Numbered from the stretch's first letter, positions 16,215 to 23,761 are shown. The stretch: DNA of 28,739 bases from Ruminococcus sp. UBA7158 (GCA_002491605.1 DKWG01000056.1:1-28739), one strand, 5' to 3'. The notes: generated by a model from the sequence alone, not told the origin. Numbers and translations are program-made.

Positions 16215-17681
16215 GTGGCAGACAGAACTAAAAGCTACAAAACGTTGATTCTCAACACACTTACCTTTGCCATAGGCTCCTTCGGCTCAAAGCTTTTGGT
16301 GATTATTTTAGTCCCCCTTTATACATCGGCGCTTTCCCCCGACCAATTCGGAATTGTCGACCTAATCGCTCAGACAGCTAATATACTCATTCCGATATTC
16401 ACTCTGACAATTTCGGAAGCGGCTCTTCGCTTCGGAATGGACGCTAAGGACGACTTTGAAAAGAAAAAGGTGTATACAGTCAGCCTGACAGTTGCGTTTG
16501 CAGGACTTGCTTTGATGGCGGTTATATTCCCCGTGCTGTCAAAGCTCAGCTACCTGAAGGGCTTTTCGCTGATTCTATATATATATGTGTGGACGTCGTC
16601 CTTAAGGCAGATTAATATGTTCTTTACAAGGGCGATGAAAAAGGTTAAGCTTTTTGCCGTGGACGGCGTTATATGCACGCTTACCATGCTTATATTTAAT
16701 ATCGTATTCCTTTTAAAGTTTAAATGGGGCATAATCGGATACCTTTTGGCAATAATTCTGTCCGACCTGATCTCAAGCCTGTTCTTGTTTACCGGCGGAA
16801 GGCTGTGGCGGTATATAAGCTTAAGGGCGATTGATCTGTCGTTTGCAAAAAGCATGGTCAAGTATTCCGCACCGCTGATGTCGGCAACACTTTTGAGCCT
16901 TGTTACAAGTATATCCGACAGGTTTGTCATAAGATATTTTCACGGCGACTATATGGCAGGAATAAACGCCATAGCATATAAAATACCCACTATCCTGACA
17001 ACGGTGTTCACAATGTTCTCGCAGGCGTGGAATATGTCTGCAATAGCCGAAAACAACTCCTCCGAACGCGAAAGCTTTTATACTAATGTGTTCAGAATCA
17101 ATCAGTCGTTTATGTATATAATGTCAGCCGGAATACTGCTGCTGATAAAGCCGATTACCTATTTGTGGATAGATAAGGACTACTTTGAGTCATACAGATA
17201 TTCGCCGATACTGACACTTGCAACTGTTTTCACCTGCTTTTGCGTCTTTTTGGGTTCTGTTTATATTGCTCAGAAAAAAACAAAGCAGTCGTTTTATACA
17301 TCTCTGGCGGCAGGCATCATAAATATTATCTTGAATTTTGCTCTGATACCCAAATTCGGAATATACGGAGCAGCAATTGCGACCTTTGCCGCTTATTTTG
17401 TTTTGTTTATCTACCGTCTGATAGATTCAAGAAGGTATATAAGCTTTGACTATTCAAAATCGAAAATAGCCGTCAACACCGTGCTGCTTGCTGCTATGGC
17501 GGTTATAAATCAGTTTGACTTTTTGAAGCCTTGGATTATGTATTCACTCCTTGCAGTGATATTTATTGCGATTGCAGCCGTAAACTTTAAGGACGTTTTA
17601 AGGATATTGCTTTTCATCGTTCCTAATAAGCTTAAAAGCAAGCTATCATTTATAAAAAAGCTTGAGAATAAAATCAACTAA
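16215..17681 (+). CDS. Wzx/MATE-superfamily flippase (polysaccharide export type)
   Basis: A 488-aa multi-pass membrane protein with the layout of oligosaccharide flippases of the MOP superfamily (Wzx, RfbX), which turn lipid-linked sugars to the outer face. It has about 12-14 hydrophobic segments. The opening YKTLILNTLTFAIGSFGSKLLVIILVP, then PLYTSALSPDQFGIVDLI, and the repeat-half signal MVKYSAPLMSATLLSLVTSISDRFVIRYF are typical. The start is GTG at 16215 with AGGAGG 7 nt upstream. It precedes the YdbC-like gene by 26 nt and lies just before the CpsBCD set, which supports a role in surface glycan export. No glycosyltransferase or polymerase is in the window, so the substrate is unknown; a lipid II-type flippase is an alternative. 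Confidence 0.85.
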   Translation: MADRTKSYKTLILNTLTFAIGSFGSKLLVIILVPLYTSALSPDQFGIVDLIAQTANILIPIFTLTISEAALRFGMDAKDDFEKKKVYTVSLTVAFAGLALMAVIFPVLSKLSYLKGFSLILYIYVWTSSLRQINMFFTRAMKKVKLFAVDGVICTLTMLIFNIVFLLKFKWGIIGYLLAIILSDLISSLFLFTGGRLWRYISLRAIDLSFAKSMVKYSAPLMSATLLSLVTSISDRFVIRYFHGDYMAGINAIAYKIPTILTTVFTMFSQAWNMSAIAENNSSERESFYTNVFRINQSFMYIMSAGILLLIKPITYLWIDKDYFESYRYSPILTLATVFTCFCVFLGSVYIAQKKTKQSFYTSLAAGIINIILNFALIPKFGIYGAAIATFAAYFVLFIYRLIDSRRYISFDYSKSKIAVNTVLLAAMAVINQFDFLKPWIMYSLLAVIFIAIAAVNFKDVLRILLFIVPNKLKSKLSFIKKLENKIN

Positions 17682-17707
17682 CTAATATTGAAAGGAAAAT
17701 TTGAGTC

Positions 17708-17968
17708 ATGGCAGAATTGAAATTTGAAATTAAGGAGCATTTAGGAGTTCTTTCGGAAAACGCAAAGGGCTGGACAAAGGAAGTTAATCTGGTCAGCTGG
17801 AATGATTATGCTCCTAAATACGATATAAGAGACTGGTCCCCCGACCACACAAGAATGGCAAAGGGCGTCACCCTGACGAATGAGGAATTTGAAAATCTTA
17901 AGCACTTGATCTTGGGCGAGCCGATTGATTTGGGCGGAGACGACGTCGACGAGGCAGACATTTTGTAA
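17708..17968 (+). CDS. YdbC/PC4-like single-stranded DNA-binding protein
   Basis: An 86-aa protein that fits the YdbC family, which has the fold of the eukaryotic coactivator PC4 and binds single-stranded nucleic acid. The family signature is visible: FEIKEHLGVLSENAKGWTKEV, VSWNDYAPKYDIRDWSPDH and MAKGVTLTNEEFENL. The usual length is about 70-80 aa; here a short acidic tail (GGDDVDEADIL) is added. Its cellular role is not settled, and transcription or DNA repair are proposed. GAAAGGA precedes the ATG by about 11 nt. It is likely cotranscribed with the flippase, but no functional tie is evident. Confidence 0.85.
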   Translation: MAELKFEIKEHLGVLSENAKGWTKEVNLVSWNDYAPKYDIRDWSPDHTRMAKGVTLTNEEFENLKHLILGEPIDLGGDDVDEADIL

Positions 17969-18134
17969 TACAATTCGTCTTATTATTGCGCCGTGCCGAA
18001 ATGTCCGATTACAGGGAAAACTTGCATGATATCGTATAAGCTGACGCTGTTTCAGAGCCGGAACCGGCACTTTATTGTGCATATTTAATATCTGCAGTGA
18101 GGTTTTCGGGTGATATATGAGGGATTTTTCGATA

Positions 18135-18163
18135 TTGACAAAATAAGCAAAAAGGCGTATTAT
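18135..18163 (+). promoter_or_regulatory. Sigma-A promoter of the cps/sortase operon (P1)
   Basis: TTGACA (18135-18140), a 17-nt spacer and TATTAT (18158-18163). The predicted start near 18170 gives a 5' leader of about 170 nt before the first gene. Upstream, 17969-18134 holds only a short GCCGG-CCGGC palindrome near 18058-18071. Confidence 0.8.
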
Positions 18164-18192
18164 AAATACATTGCATAATGTGATATGATAAA

Positions 18193-18201
18193 TGTTATAA
18201 T
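18193..18201 (+). promoter_or_regulatory. Possible second promoter (extended -10, P2) of the cps/sortase operon
   Basis: TGTTATAAT is an extended -10 box of the TGN-TATAAT kind, and there is no good -35 box at the right distance. It would start transcription near 18208, also upstream of the leader hairpin. Confidence 0.5.
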
Positions 18202-18260
18202 AGGTAAAGATTGTTACTTGTTTGTTGTATGGCTCGGACATGAGTTATTCGGCTCTACTG

Positions 18261-18305
18261 CCGCTGTTTTTGCTCGACGTGATACCGTCGAAGCAGGCGG
18301 TTTTT
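18261..18305 (+). terminator. Terminator-like hairpin in the cps leader (possible attenuator)
   Basis: TCGACG (18274-18279) pairs with CGTCGA (18286-18291). TGC (18271-18273) extends the stem to GCA (18293-18295) with one bulged A, and CCGC (18261-18264) can pair with GCGG (18297-18300). Five T residues follow at once (18301-18305). The structure lies between the promoters and the first gene of the operon, so it would cut transcription short unless antagonised. Confidence 0.5.
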
Positions 18306-18342
18306 ATAAGCCGACTGATTCAGCTGAGCAAAAAAGAAAGGA

Positions 18343-19110
18343 ATGGTCACAATAAATCAGCAAAAAGACTATATGGAAATAGACTTAATGCGTCTTTTAA
18401 AAGCAATGTGGCATAAGGCATGGATGATTGCAGTATGCACAGTGATAGGTGCAGTAATTGCGTTTACATATGTTACCCTGGCTATTACTCCTTTGTACCA
18501 GGCAAGAGTGCTCATGTATGTAAACAACAATGCCGTGAGTCTTGGCTCAGCAAGCGTAAGCCTGAGCGCAGGCGATATAACCCTGGCAAAAAATCTCGTC
18601 AGCACCTATTCGGTCATCTTGAAGACAAGAATGACTCTTGAAGAGGTCATAGAAAGAGCAAATCTTGACTACAGCTATGAGCAGCTTGTCAATATGGTTT
18701 CGGCGTCATCGGTAAACAACACTGAGGTTTTCCAGATAGTTGTAACAAGCCCGAATCCCGAGGAAGCTAAGCTTATCGCCAACACAATAGCAGAGGTTCT
18801 TCCCGATAAAATAGCCAACATTATTTTGGATAAGTCGGCAAAGGTAGTAGACTATGCGGTAACACCGAGGTCAAAGGCTTCGCCGAGCGTCACTAAGTAT
18901 ACGGTTATCGGCGGACTTTTAGGCTTTATTATATGCTGCGGCATAATAGTTGTGTATGAGCTTAATGACACACTGATACACAGCGAGGATTACCTCTTAC
19001 AGACATATAATATTCCTGTTTTGGCAGCTATACCTGATATTGCGGACGTCCCCGGTTCAAAGGGATATTACGGCGGCTATGGCTACGGTAGTTCCGGAGG
19101 TAGGGCATGA
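18343..19110 (+). CDS. CpsC/YveK-type polysaccharide co-polymerase, tyrosine kinase activator
   Basis: A 255-aa Wzz-family membrane protein that in Gram-positives activates the BY-type tyrosine kinase and influences polymer length. It has a short N-terminal part (MEIDLMRLLKAMW), a first membrane segment (about 24-47), an outside domain (about 48-185) and a second membrane segment (about 188-208). The cytoplasmic tail continues DTLIHSEDYLLQTYNIPVLA. The tail ends in a Tyr/Gly-rich run (GYYGGYGYG). The usual kinase partner follows, sharing ATGA at 19107-19110. The start is odd: AAAGGA (18337-18342) abuts the ATG with no gap. Other choices are an in-frame ATG 30 nt downstream (MEIDLMRLL), too far from the ribosome site, or a rare ATA at 18352. 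Confidence 0.88.
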   Translation: MVTINQQKDYMEIDLMRLLKAMWHKAWMIAVCTVIGAVIAFTYVTLAITPLYQARVLMYVNNNAVSLGSASVSLSAGDITLAKNLVSTYSVILKTRMTLEEVIERANLDYSYEQLVNMVSASSVNNTEVFQIVVTSPNPEEAKLIANTIAEVLPDKIANIILDKSAKVVDYAVTPRSKASPSVTKYTVIGGLLGFIICCGIIVVYELNDTLIHSEDYLLQTYNIPVLAAIPDIADVPGSKGYYGGYGYGSSGGRA

Positions 19111-19943
19111 TAAATTTAAATAAAAAGAAAAAAACAAGCTCATATGCAAGCATAGCTGAGCAGAGAAAAATGCTCGGTACAAATTTAAACTTCGCCGCTT
19201 CCGAGGCATATAAGCTTTTAAGAGCAAACCTTTTGTTCAGCCTGCCTGATAACGACGATAAATGCAAAATCTTCGGTATTACAAGCTCGATGCCTTCCGA
19301 GGGCAAGAGTACAACCGCTGTAAACCTTGCGTTGTCTATTGCCGAAACCGGAAAAAGGGTTTTGTTAATCGAAGGCGACATGAGACTTCCGGTTATGTCC
19401 AAGCGCTTGGAGACCAGAAGAGTTCCCGGCTTGTCAAACCTTTTGGCAGGGCTTTGCACAGACAAGGAAGCTGTCTGCGAATCGGGTCTTTCGAATAATC
19501 TATTTGTTATTGTCGGCGGAGACATCCCCCCGAACCCGTCAGAGCTGCTCGGCTCAGACAGAATGGCAAAGCTTGTCGAAGCCTTAGCTCCCGGTTTTGA
19601 TTATATTATTTTCGACCTTCCGCCCCTTACATCCGTGTCGGACGGCTTGGTGCTTTCTAAGCTTTTAGACGGTATGATAGTTGTTGTAAGGCGTGACTAC
19701 TGCGACCAGCAGTCGTTAGCCGAAACGGTAAGACAGCTTGAGTTCCAAAAGATTAAGATACTCGGCTTTGTTTTGACAAGATCCGAAACCGGCAAGAAGG
19801 TTTATAAAAAATATAAAAAGAGCGGCTATAATTACGGTTACAATTACGGCTACGGTTATGGCTACGGCAAAAATGTACCCGATAAGAAGTTCAGCAGTGC
19901 TGAATCCTTGAACGGCAGCAAAAAGTCTCAAGACAATGATTGA
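19107..19943 (+). CDS. CpsD-type bacterial tyrosine kinase (BY-kinase)
   Basis: A 278-aa cytoplasmic P-loop kinase that phosphorylates its own C-terminal tyrosines and, in known systems, controls capsule or exopolysaccharide assembly. Walker A is SSMPSEGKST (60-69, K67), the A' motif LLIEGDMRLP (87-96) and Walker B DYIIFDLPP (165-173). A' has Glu at the first position (E90) where most members have Asp. The tail carries nine tyrosines between 233 and 253 (YKKYKKSGYNYGYNYGYGYG), the expected autophosphorylation cluster. It overlaps the CpsC gene by ATGA and the phosphatase gene by 8 nt, a tight translational unit. In the two-gene Gram-positive arrangement CpsC supplies the activator domain. The target here is unknown, since no glycosyltransferase is encoded nearby. 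Confidence 0.93.
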   Translation: MINLNKKKKTSSYASIAEQRKMLGTNLNFAASEAYKLLRANLLFSLPDNDDKCKIFGITSSMPSEGKSTTAVNLALSIAETGKRVLLIEGDMRLPVMSKRLETRRVPGLSNLLAGLCTDKEAVCESGLSNNLFVIVGGDIPPNPSELLGSDRMAKLVEALAPGFDYIIFDLPPLTSVSDGLVLSKLLDGMIVVVRRDYCDQQSLAETVRQLEFQKIKILGFVLTRSETGKKVYKKYKKSGYNYGYNYGYGYGYGKNVPDKKFSSAESLNGSKKSQDND

Positions 19944-20631
19944 TTTTCACTCCCACATCCTGCCCGACATGGACGACGGCGCAAAGAACGTCGATGAAAG
20001 CGTTCTTATGCTTAAAGAATCCTTTCGCCAAGGGGTTAAAGATATTGCAGCCACTCCGCACTTCTATGCCAAGGAGAATTCTCCGAGAGACTTTTTAAAG
20101 CGCCGTGAGGAATCCTACAGCAGGCTGTTGCCCAATCTGCAAAGCGATATGCCGAGGGTTCGTCTCGGGGCTGAGGTTAAGTATTTTGAGGGAATCTCCA
20201 GAAACGATGATATAGAGCTTTTGAAGCTCAGCGGAACCGATGCCTTGCTGGTTGAAATGCCGTTTATGCCGTGGACGTCAAGAGTGATAAGCGATGTCTG
20301 CGAGCTGAGCATGAGACCGAGGACAACGGTTGTTCTGGCACATTTTGAACGCTATTTTAAATTCGGCGCAAAAAAGTACTTGACAGCTCTCGAGGGATGC
20401 GGTATTCTTATTCAGGCTAATGCAGAGAGCTTTGTAAAAAGTTCGGAGAAACAAAAGCTGATGAAGCTGCTCAAAAGCGGAAAAGTGCATTTGTTAGGCT
20501 CTGATTGTCACAATACGGAATCAAGACCGACAAAGATGCTTGAAGCAAAAGAGTCGATATGCAAACGCTTGGGCGAGGATGCGCTGATGAATGTCAATCG
20601 TATTTCAAAGGCTTTGATGCGCATCGAGTGA
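19936..20631 (+). CDS. CpsB/YwqE-type tyrosine phosphatase (PHP family)
   Basis: A 231-aa metal-dependent phosphatase of the PHP family that removes phosphate from the CpsD-type kinase. Visible metal-binding motifs are DFHSHILPDMDDG (H5, H7), ATPHFY, LGAEVKYF, VLAHFERY and LLGSDCHN, in the normal order for CpsB/Wzb-like enzymes of Gram-positives. Its ATG lies within the last codons of the kinase gene, with no clear ribosome site of its own, so translation is probably coupled. Together with the two genes before it, it forms the CpsB-C-D control loop, here in the order C-D-B. Length is slightly short but complete. Confidence 0.92.
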   Translation: MIDFHSHILPDMDDGAKNVDESVLMLKESFRQGVKDIAATPHFYAKENSPRDFLKRREESYSRLLPNLQSDMPRVRLGAEVKYFEGISRNDDIELLKLSGTDALLVEMPFMPWTSRVISDVCELSMRPRTTVVLAHFERYFKFGAKKYLTALEGCGILIQANAESFVKSSEKQKLMKLLKSGKVHLLGSDCHNTESRPTKMLEAKESICKRLGEDALMNVNRISKALMRIE

Positions 20632-20651
20632 GATTTCAAAGGTAATTTAAT

Positions 20652-21461
20652 ATGAAAAAAATGAGGATAATCGCTTTGGCTGCTGCACTTGCTGTAGCGA
20701 TGACAGCCTTGAGCGTGCCTGTTCAGGCGGTAAGCGCAGAGCCGCTTGCTGCAAATAATGAAAACGTCTCCTTTTTTGACAAGCTTATCGACACTATAGC
20801 GTCTTGGTTTAAAAAGCCGAATGACAAGGCTGACGATTCAGGCGGCAGTCCTATTGACTTTGAATACTATCAAAAGAAAAACCCGGACATATATGCGTGG
20901 ATTGAAATCCCGGGGACAGACATAAGCTACCCGGTTTTGCAAAATAAAAACGACAAGTATTATCTTAAAAGAGACTGGCAAAAGAAGAAGTCGACGGCGG
21001 GTGCTTTGTTCACCGAGTCCGCCTACAACGGCAAGGATTTTTCGGATCCGGCAACCGTTATCTACGGTCACCGCACAATAAAGGGTCAGCTGTTCGGCGA
21101 GCTTCAAAAGCTTTATTCAAGTAAGCAGGGCTTAAAGGATTACAACGAGATAATAATTTATCTTCCCGACAAGACAATGCACTACAAGGTGTTTGCCGCA
21201 ACCCCCTACAGCGACGTGCACATTCTGCACAATTATGATTTCAGCAGTAAGCGGCAAACTAAATTGTTTATAAACTCTGTATTTTCATCCCGGTCCTTGG
21301 ATGCAAATTATATTAAAGACAACTATTCAAGCGATAAGAAGGGACTTTTGATCCTCTCCTGCTGTTTGCAGGGAGATAACGACAAACGTTTTCTTGTGTT
21401 GGCTCAGCTGACAAAAACAGAAAAGTCGGCAAAGCCGGAAAACGCAAATTTAGATAAATAG
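20652..21461 (+). CDS. srtB: Class B sortase
   Basis: A 269-aa transpeptidase that cuts a C-terminal sorting signal and joins the protein to cell wall or to another surface chain. Class B features include the long region before the histidine (YYQKKNPDIYAWIEIPGTDISYPV), VIYGHRT with H140 and the C-terminal ILSCC...KRFLVLAQ. The catalytic residues are probably H140, C238 and R246; the usual TLSTC reads ILSCC, with a second cysteine (C237) next to the catalytic one. The N-terminus is hydrophobic (4-26) and contains SVPVQAVSAEP, which could be a cleaved signal rather than the usual anchor. It lies 20 nt after the phosphatase gene and 18 nt before its likely substrate gene, so all are in one operon. 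Confidence 0.93.
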   Translation: MKKMRIIALAAALAVAMTALSVPVQAVSAEPLAANNENVSFFDKLIDTIASWFKKPNDKADDSGGSPIDFEYYQKKNPDIYAWIEIPGTDISYPVLQNKNDKYYLKRDWQKKKSTAGALFTESAYNGKDFSDPATVIYGHRTIKGQLFGELQKLYSSKQGLKDYNEIIIYLPDKTMHYKVFAATPYSDVHILHNYDFSSKRQTKLFINSVFSSRSLDANYIKDNYSSDKKGLLILSCCLQGDNDKRFLVLAQLTKTEKSAKPENANLDK

Positions 21462-21479
21462 TTTTTGGAGGAAATTGAA

Positions 21480-22211
21480 ATGAAGAAATTATTGAGCTTA
21501 TCAGTTGCAGCTATTTTGGCAGTATCTATGTCTATATCTGCAATGGCAACAAATTTCACACCCAGTGTTGAGCAGAAGCCGGCTCCTGATGTAGATACTA
21601 TTGAAGTTAAGGATGAAAACGGCAATGTAGTTACTACTCCCGCTTCAGACCTTGTTGTAACTCCTATTTCAGAGTCAGACGAGGCTTCCGAGGAGATTAA
21701 GACCATGCTTCAGAACGCAAAGGAGCAGATCTCCAATGCAGAATCGCTCACAGAGCTCACTCCTGATTTGGAAGCAGTAATCCCCGAAGGCATGGTTGCC
21801 GATGATTTGGTTGTAAGAGACCTTGTTGACGTCAGTGTGGTAGGTGCAGCTGCTGATATACTTAAGGCTAACGGTTCTATTGCAGTTAAGTTTAAGCTTG
21901 GTGTTGACCCCGACGATTTCCTTGCAGTTTTGCATAACTACGAAGGCTCAAAGTGGGAAGTTATCCCCTCAGACAGAGTTACAATCCACGAAAACGGCGA
22001 TGTAACCGTTATATTCACCAGCCTTTCACCTGTTGCATTCGTAGTAGGCAAGGATGCAATTTCTATCGATGAAAACGGCCCTGCATCTCCCGACACTGCT
22101 GAAATTGCCGAAGCAGGCAGCACAAACGCTGCTGTAACCGCTGTATGCGGCTTCGCCTGCGTAGCTATCGGCTTGGCACTTTTGGTTGTTCTCCTTAAGA
22201 AAAAAGCTTAA
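21480..22211 (+). CDS. Secreted protein with a sortase-type C-terminal signal, probable SrtB substrate
   Basis: A 243-aa exported protein with a signal peptide (cleavage after AMA, about residue 23), an acidic region with a predicted helical part, and a beta-rich domain (about 126-190, with VKFKLGVDPDDFLAVLHNYE and VTVIFTSLSPVAFVV). The C-terminus has the three parts of a sorting signal: SPDTA at 203-207, a hydrophobic segment (about 217-238) and a KKKA tail. The motif resembles the SPxTG/NPxTx signals used by class B sortases, but with Ala as the last residue. The start is ATG 21480, 8 nt after GGAGG; a TTG frame 15 nt upstream overlaps that ribosome site and is rejected. The adjacent upstream sortase is the natural enzyme for it. 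Function beyond surface display is unknown. Confidence 0.78.
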   Translation: MKKLLSLSVAAILAVSMSISAMATNFTPSVEQKPAPDVDTIEVKDENGNVVTTPASDLVVTPISESDEASEEIKTMLQNAKEQISNAESLTELTPDLEAVIPEGMVADDLVVRDLVDVSVVGAAADILKANGSIAVKFKLGVDPDDFLAVLHNYEGSKWEVIPSDRVTIHENGDVTVIFTSLSPVAFVVGKDAISIDENGPASPDTAEIAEAGSTNAAVTAVCGFACVAIGLALLVVLLKKKA

Positions 22212-22270
22212 TTCGAAAAACTAATTTTCGGACTTAAGTCTTACTCAACGAGAAACGAAAGGTCACATTT

Positions 22271-23260
22271 ATGAAATTTAAGGTGAAGAAAGAACCCGTC
22301 AAAATTGTTCTGACACTTTTGTGCGTATTCTTTTTAGTCGCCGGAATAGTGCTGCTGCTACAAGCTTGGGAGCAGCGGCACTATTATTTAAGTTCATCTG
22401 AGCCTGAAAACAGCAACCCGGGTGAGCTTTACTACAACGGCGAGTGGTATAAGAAGAAAAAAAGCGTGGAGACAATTTTGCTTATCGGAGTAGATAAGTA
22501 TTCCGATCCGGATGCCGTTGAGAGCTACATAAACACACAGCAGTCGGACTTTTTGATTGCCGTTGTAGCAGACCACGCTGCAGACACTTATTGCGCTATT
22601 CCCATCAACCGTGACACTATGGCGGAAATAACCACCTTGGGTCTTGACGGCAAAAAGACAGGCACGACAGTCGCTCAGCTCGCCCTTGCCCATACCTACG
22701 GCACAGGCGGCAAGGACAGCGCAGAGAACACCGCAGAAGCCGTTTCCAAGTATCTTTACAGCAACAAGATCGACCATTATATAGCCGTCACCATGGACGC
22801 CGTATCTATAATCAACGACGCTGTCGGCGGAGTCACCGTCACCGTGCTGGACGATATAAATCAAGACCTTGTAAAGGGCGAAACGGTAACCCTTATGGGT
22901 CAGGACGCTTTGGTATATGTCAGAGCAAGAGGCGGTCTTGAGGACAGCACCAATGTCCACAGAATGGAACGCCAGCAGCAGTATTTGGAAGGCTTGAAAA
23001 AGGCGTTTGAGAAGCTGGCTCAAAATAACAGCAGTGCGTTCTCGGAAGTGCTTCTGAGCGCATCTGAGTACATGACCTCTGACTGCACAGTCAACGAGCT
23101 TTCAAGAATTTATAACCTCACAAAGGACTATGAGTTTAAGGGCTTTGTTGAAATACCCGGCGAGTCAAAGACCGGTGAGGAATTTATGGAGTTTTATACC
23201 GATGAGGACAAGCTCAGAGAGATAGTCGTTGGGCTTTATTACACTAAGGTTTCAGAGTAA
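22271..23260 (+). CDS. LytR-CpsA-Psr (LCP) family glycopolymer ligase
   Basis: A 329-aa membrane-anchored enzyme that transfers lipid-linked glycopolymers such as wall teichoic acid or capsule to peptidoglycan. It has a cytoplasmic start, one membrane segment (about 11-31) and an outside LCP domain from about residue 65. Motifs include TILLIGVDKYSD, IPINRDTMAEI (R114, D115), DAVGGVTVTVLDD and VRARGGLEDSTNVHRMERQQQYL, the last holding conserved arginines of the lipid-phosphate site. It follows the sortase substrate by 59 nt with no terminator between, so it is probably in the same operon. With the tyrosine kinase loop and the flippase, this indicates a glycan made elsewhere and attached here. 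Confidence 0.92.
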   Translation: MKFKVKKEPVKIVLTLLCVFFLVAGIVLLLQAWEQRHYYLSSSEPENSNPGELYYNGEWYKKKKSVETILLIGVDKYSDPDAVESYINTQQSDFLIAVVADHAADTYCAIPINRDTMAEITTLGLDGKKTGTTVAQLALAHTYGTGGKDSAENTAEAVSKYLYSNKIDHYIAVTMDAVSIINDAVGGVTVTVLDDINQDLVKGETVTLMGQDALVYVRARGGLEDSTNVHRMERQQQYLEGLKKAFEKLAQNNSSAFSEVLLSASEYMTSDCTVNELSRIYNLTKDYEFKGFVEIPGESKTGEEFMEFYTDEDKLREIVVGLYYTKVSE

Positions 23261-23278
23261 GGCTCGAAAGAGGTTAGT

Positions 23279-23761
23279 ATGAAGACTGCTTCCGAAAAAA
23301 GACTCTTGCTTGTTATATCGCTTGGGTCGGTTGTTTTTATTTTGATTGCTATGTTTTTGTTTTCGTCTCAAACGAGCGACGTTTCATCCGATACAAGCGG
23401 AAGAGTTGTAAAATTCATCGTCAGGCTCTTTAACATCGACGATACAGCTCACAATATCAGTATGCTTCACACGGTTATAAGAAAGCTGGCGCACTTTTCT
23501 CTGTTTATGATTTTAGGTGTGTCGGTAAGCTCGGTGGTTCACTTTTCGCTCGGACGACTTGAAATTTTGCTGTCGCCGCTTGTTTGCCTGCTTGCTGCGA
23601 TTTTGGATGAAACCCATCAGCTTTTCATTTCCGGAAGAAGCGGCGAGATAAGAGATGTTTTGATTGACTTCTCGGGTGCGGTTTTCGGTTCTGTACTGTT
23701 TTTGCTGGCGGTTTACATAGTGAGATCGATTAGGAGCCGCAGAAAGCCAAAGAACATTTAA
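23279..23761 (+). CDS. VanZ-like membrane protein
   Basis: A 160-aa membrane protein with about four transmembrane segments and the VanZ-family motifs RKLAHFSLFMILG and LDETHQLFISGRSGEIRDVLIDFSG. VanZ was named for low-level teicoplanin resistance in enterococci; most chromosomal homologues have no tested role and tend to lie near envelope genes. It starts at ATG 23279 behind AAAGAGG, 18 nt after the LCP gene, and is the last gene of the operon, with a terminator 18 nt after its stop. Nothing in the sequence shows drug resistance. Confidence 0.88.
   Translation: MKTASEKRLLLVISLGSVVFILIAMFLFSSQTSDVSSDTSGRVVKFIVRLFNIDDTAHNISMLHTVIRKLAHFSLFMILGVSVSSVVHFSLGRLEILLSPLVCLLAAILDETHQLFISGRSGEIRDVLIDFSGAVFGSVLFLLAVYIVRSIRSRRKPKNI

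Noticed and set aside
17741..18241. Reverse-strand frame of 166 codons covering the YdbC-like gene and the cps promoter region
   Set aside because: It overlaps a recognised gene and a strong promoter, and shows no domain or ribosome site.
18222..18416. 64-codon frame with a leucine-rich start (SALLPLFLLDV) across the cps leader hairpin, a possible leader peptide
   Set aside because: No ribosome site precedes either possible start, and the frame runs far into the CpsC-type gene in another reading frame. The overlap with the hairpin is noted, but the evidence for translation is too weak.
22394..23023. Long reverse-strand frame (209 codons) opposite the LCP gene
   Set aside because: It is a shadow of the LCP coding frame: it lacks a ribosome site and family motifs, while the forward frame has clear LCP signatures.
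23279..23761. VanZ-like gene as a glycopeptide-resistance determinant
   Set aside because: There is no vanA/B-type ligase, dehydrogenase or dipeptidase nearby. VanZ-family proteins are widespread in Clostridia without known resistance.
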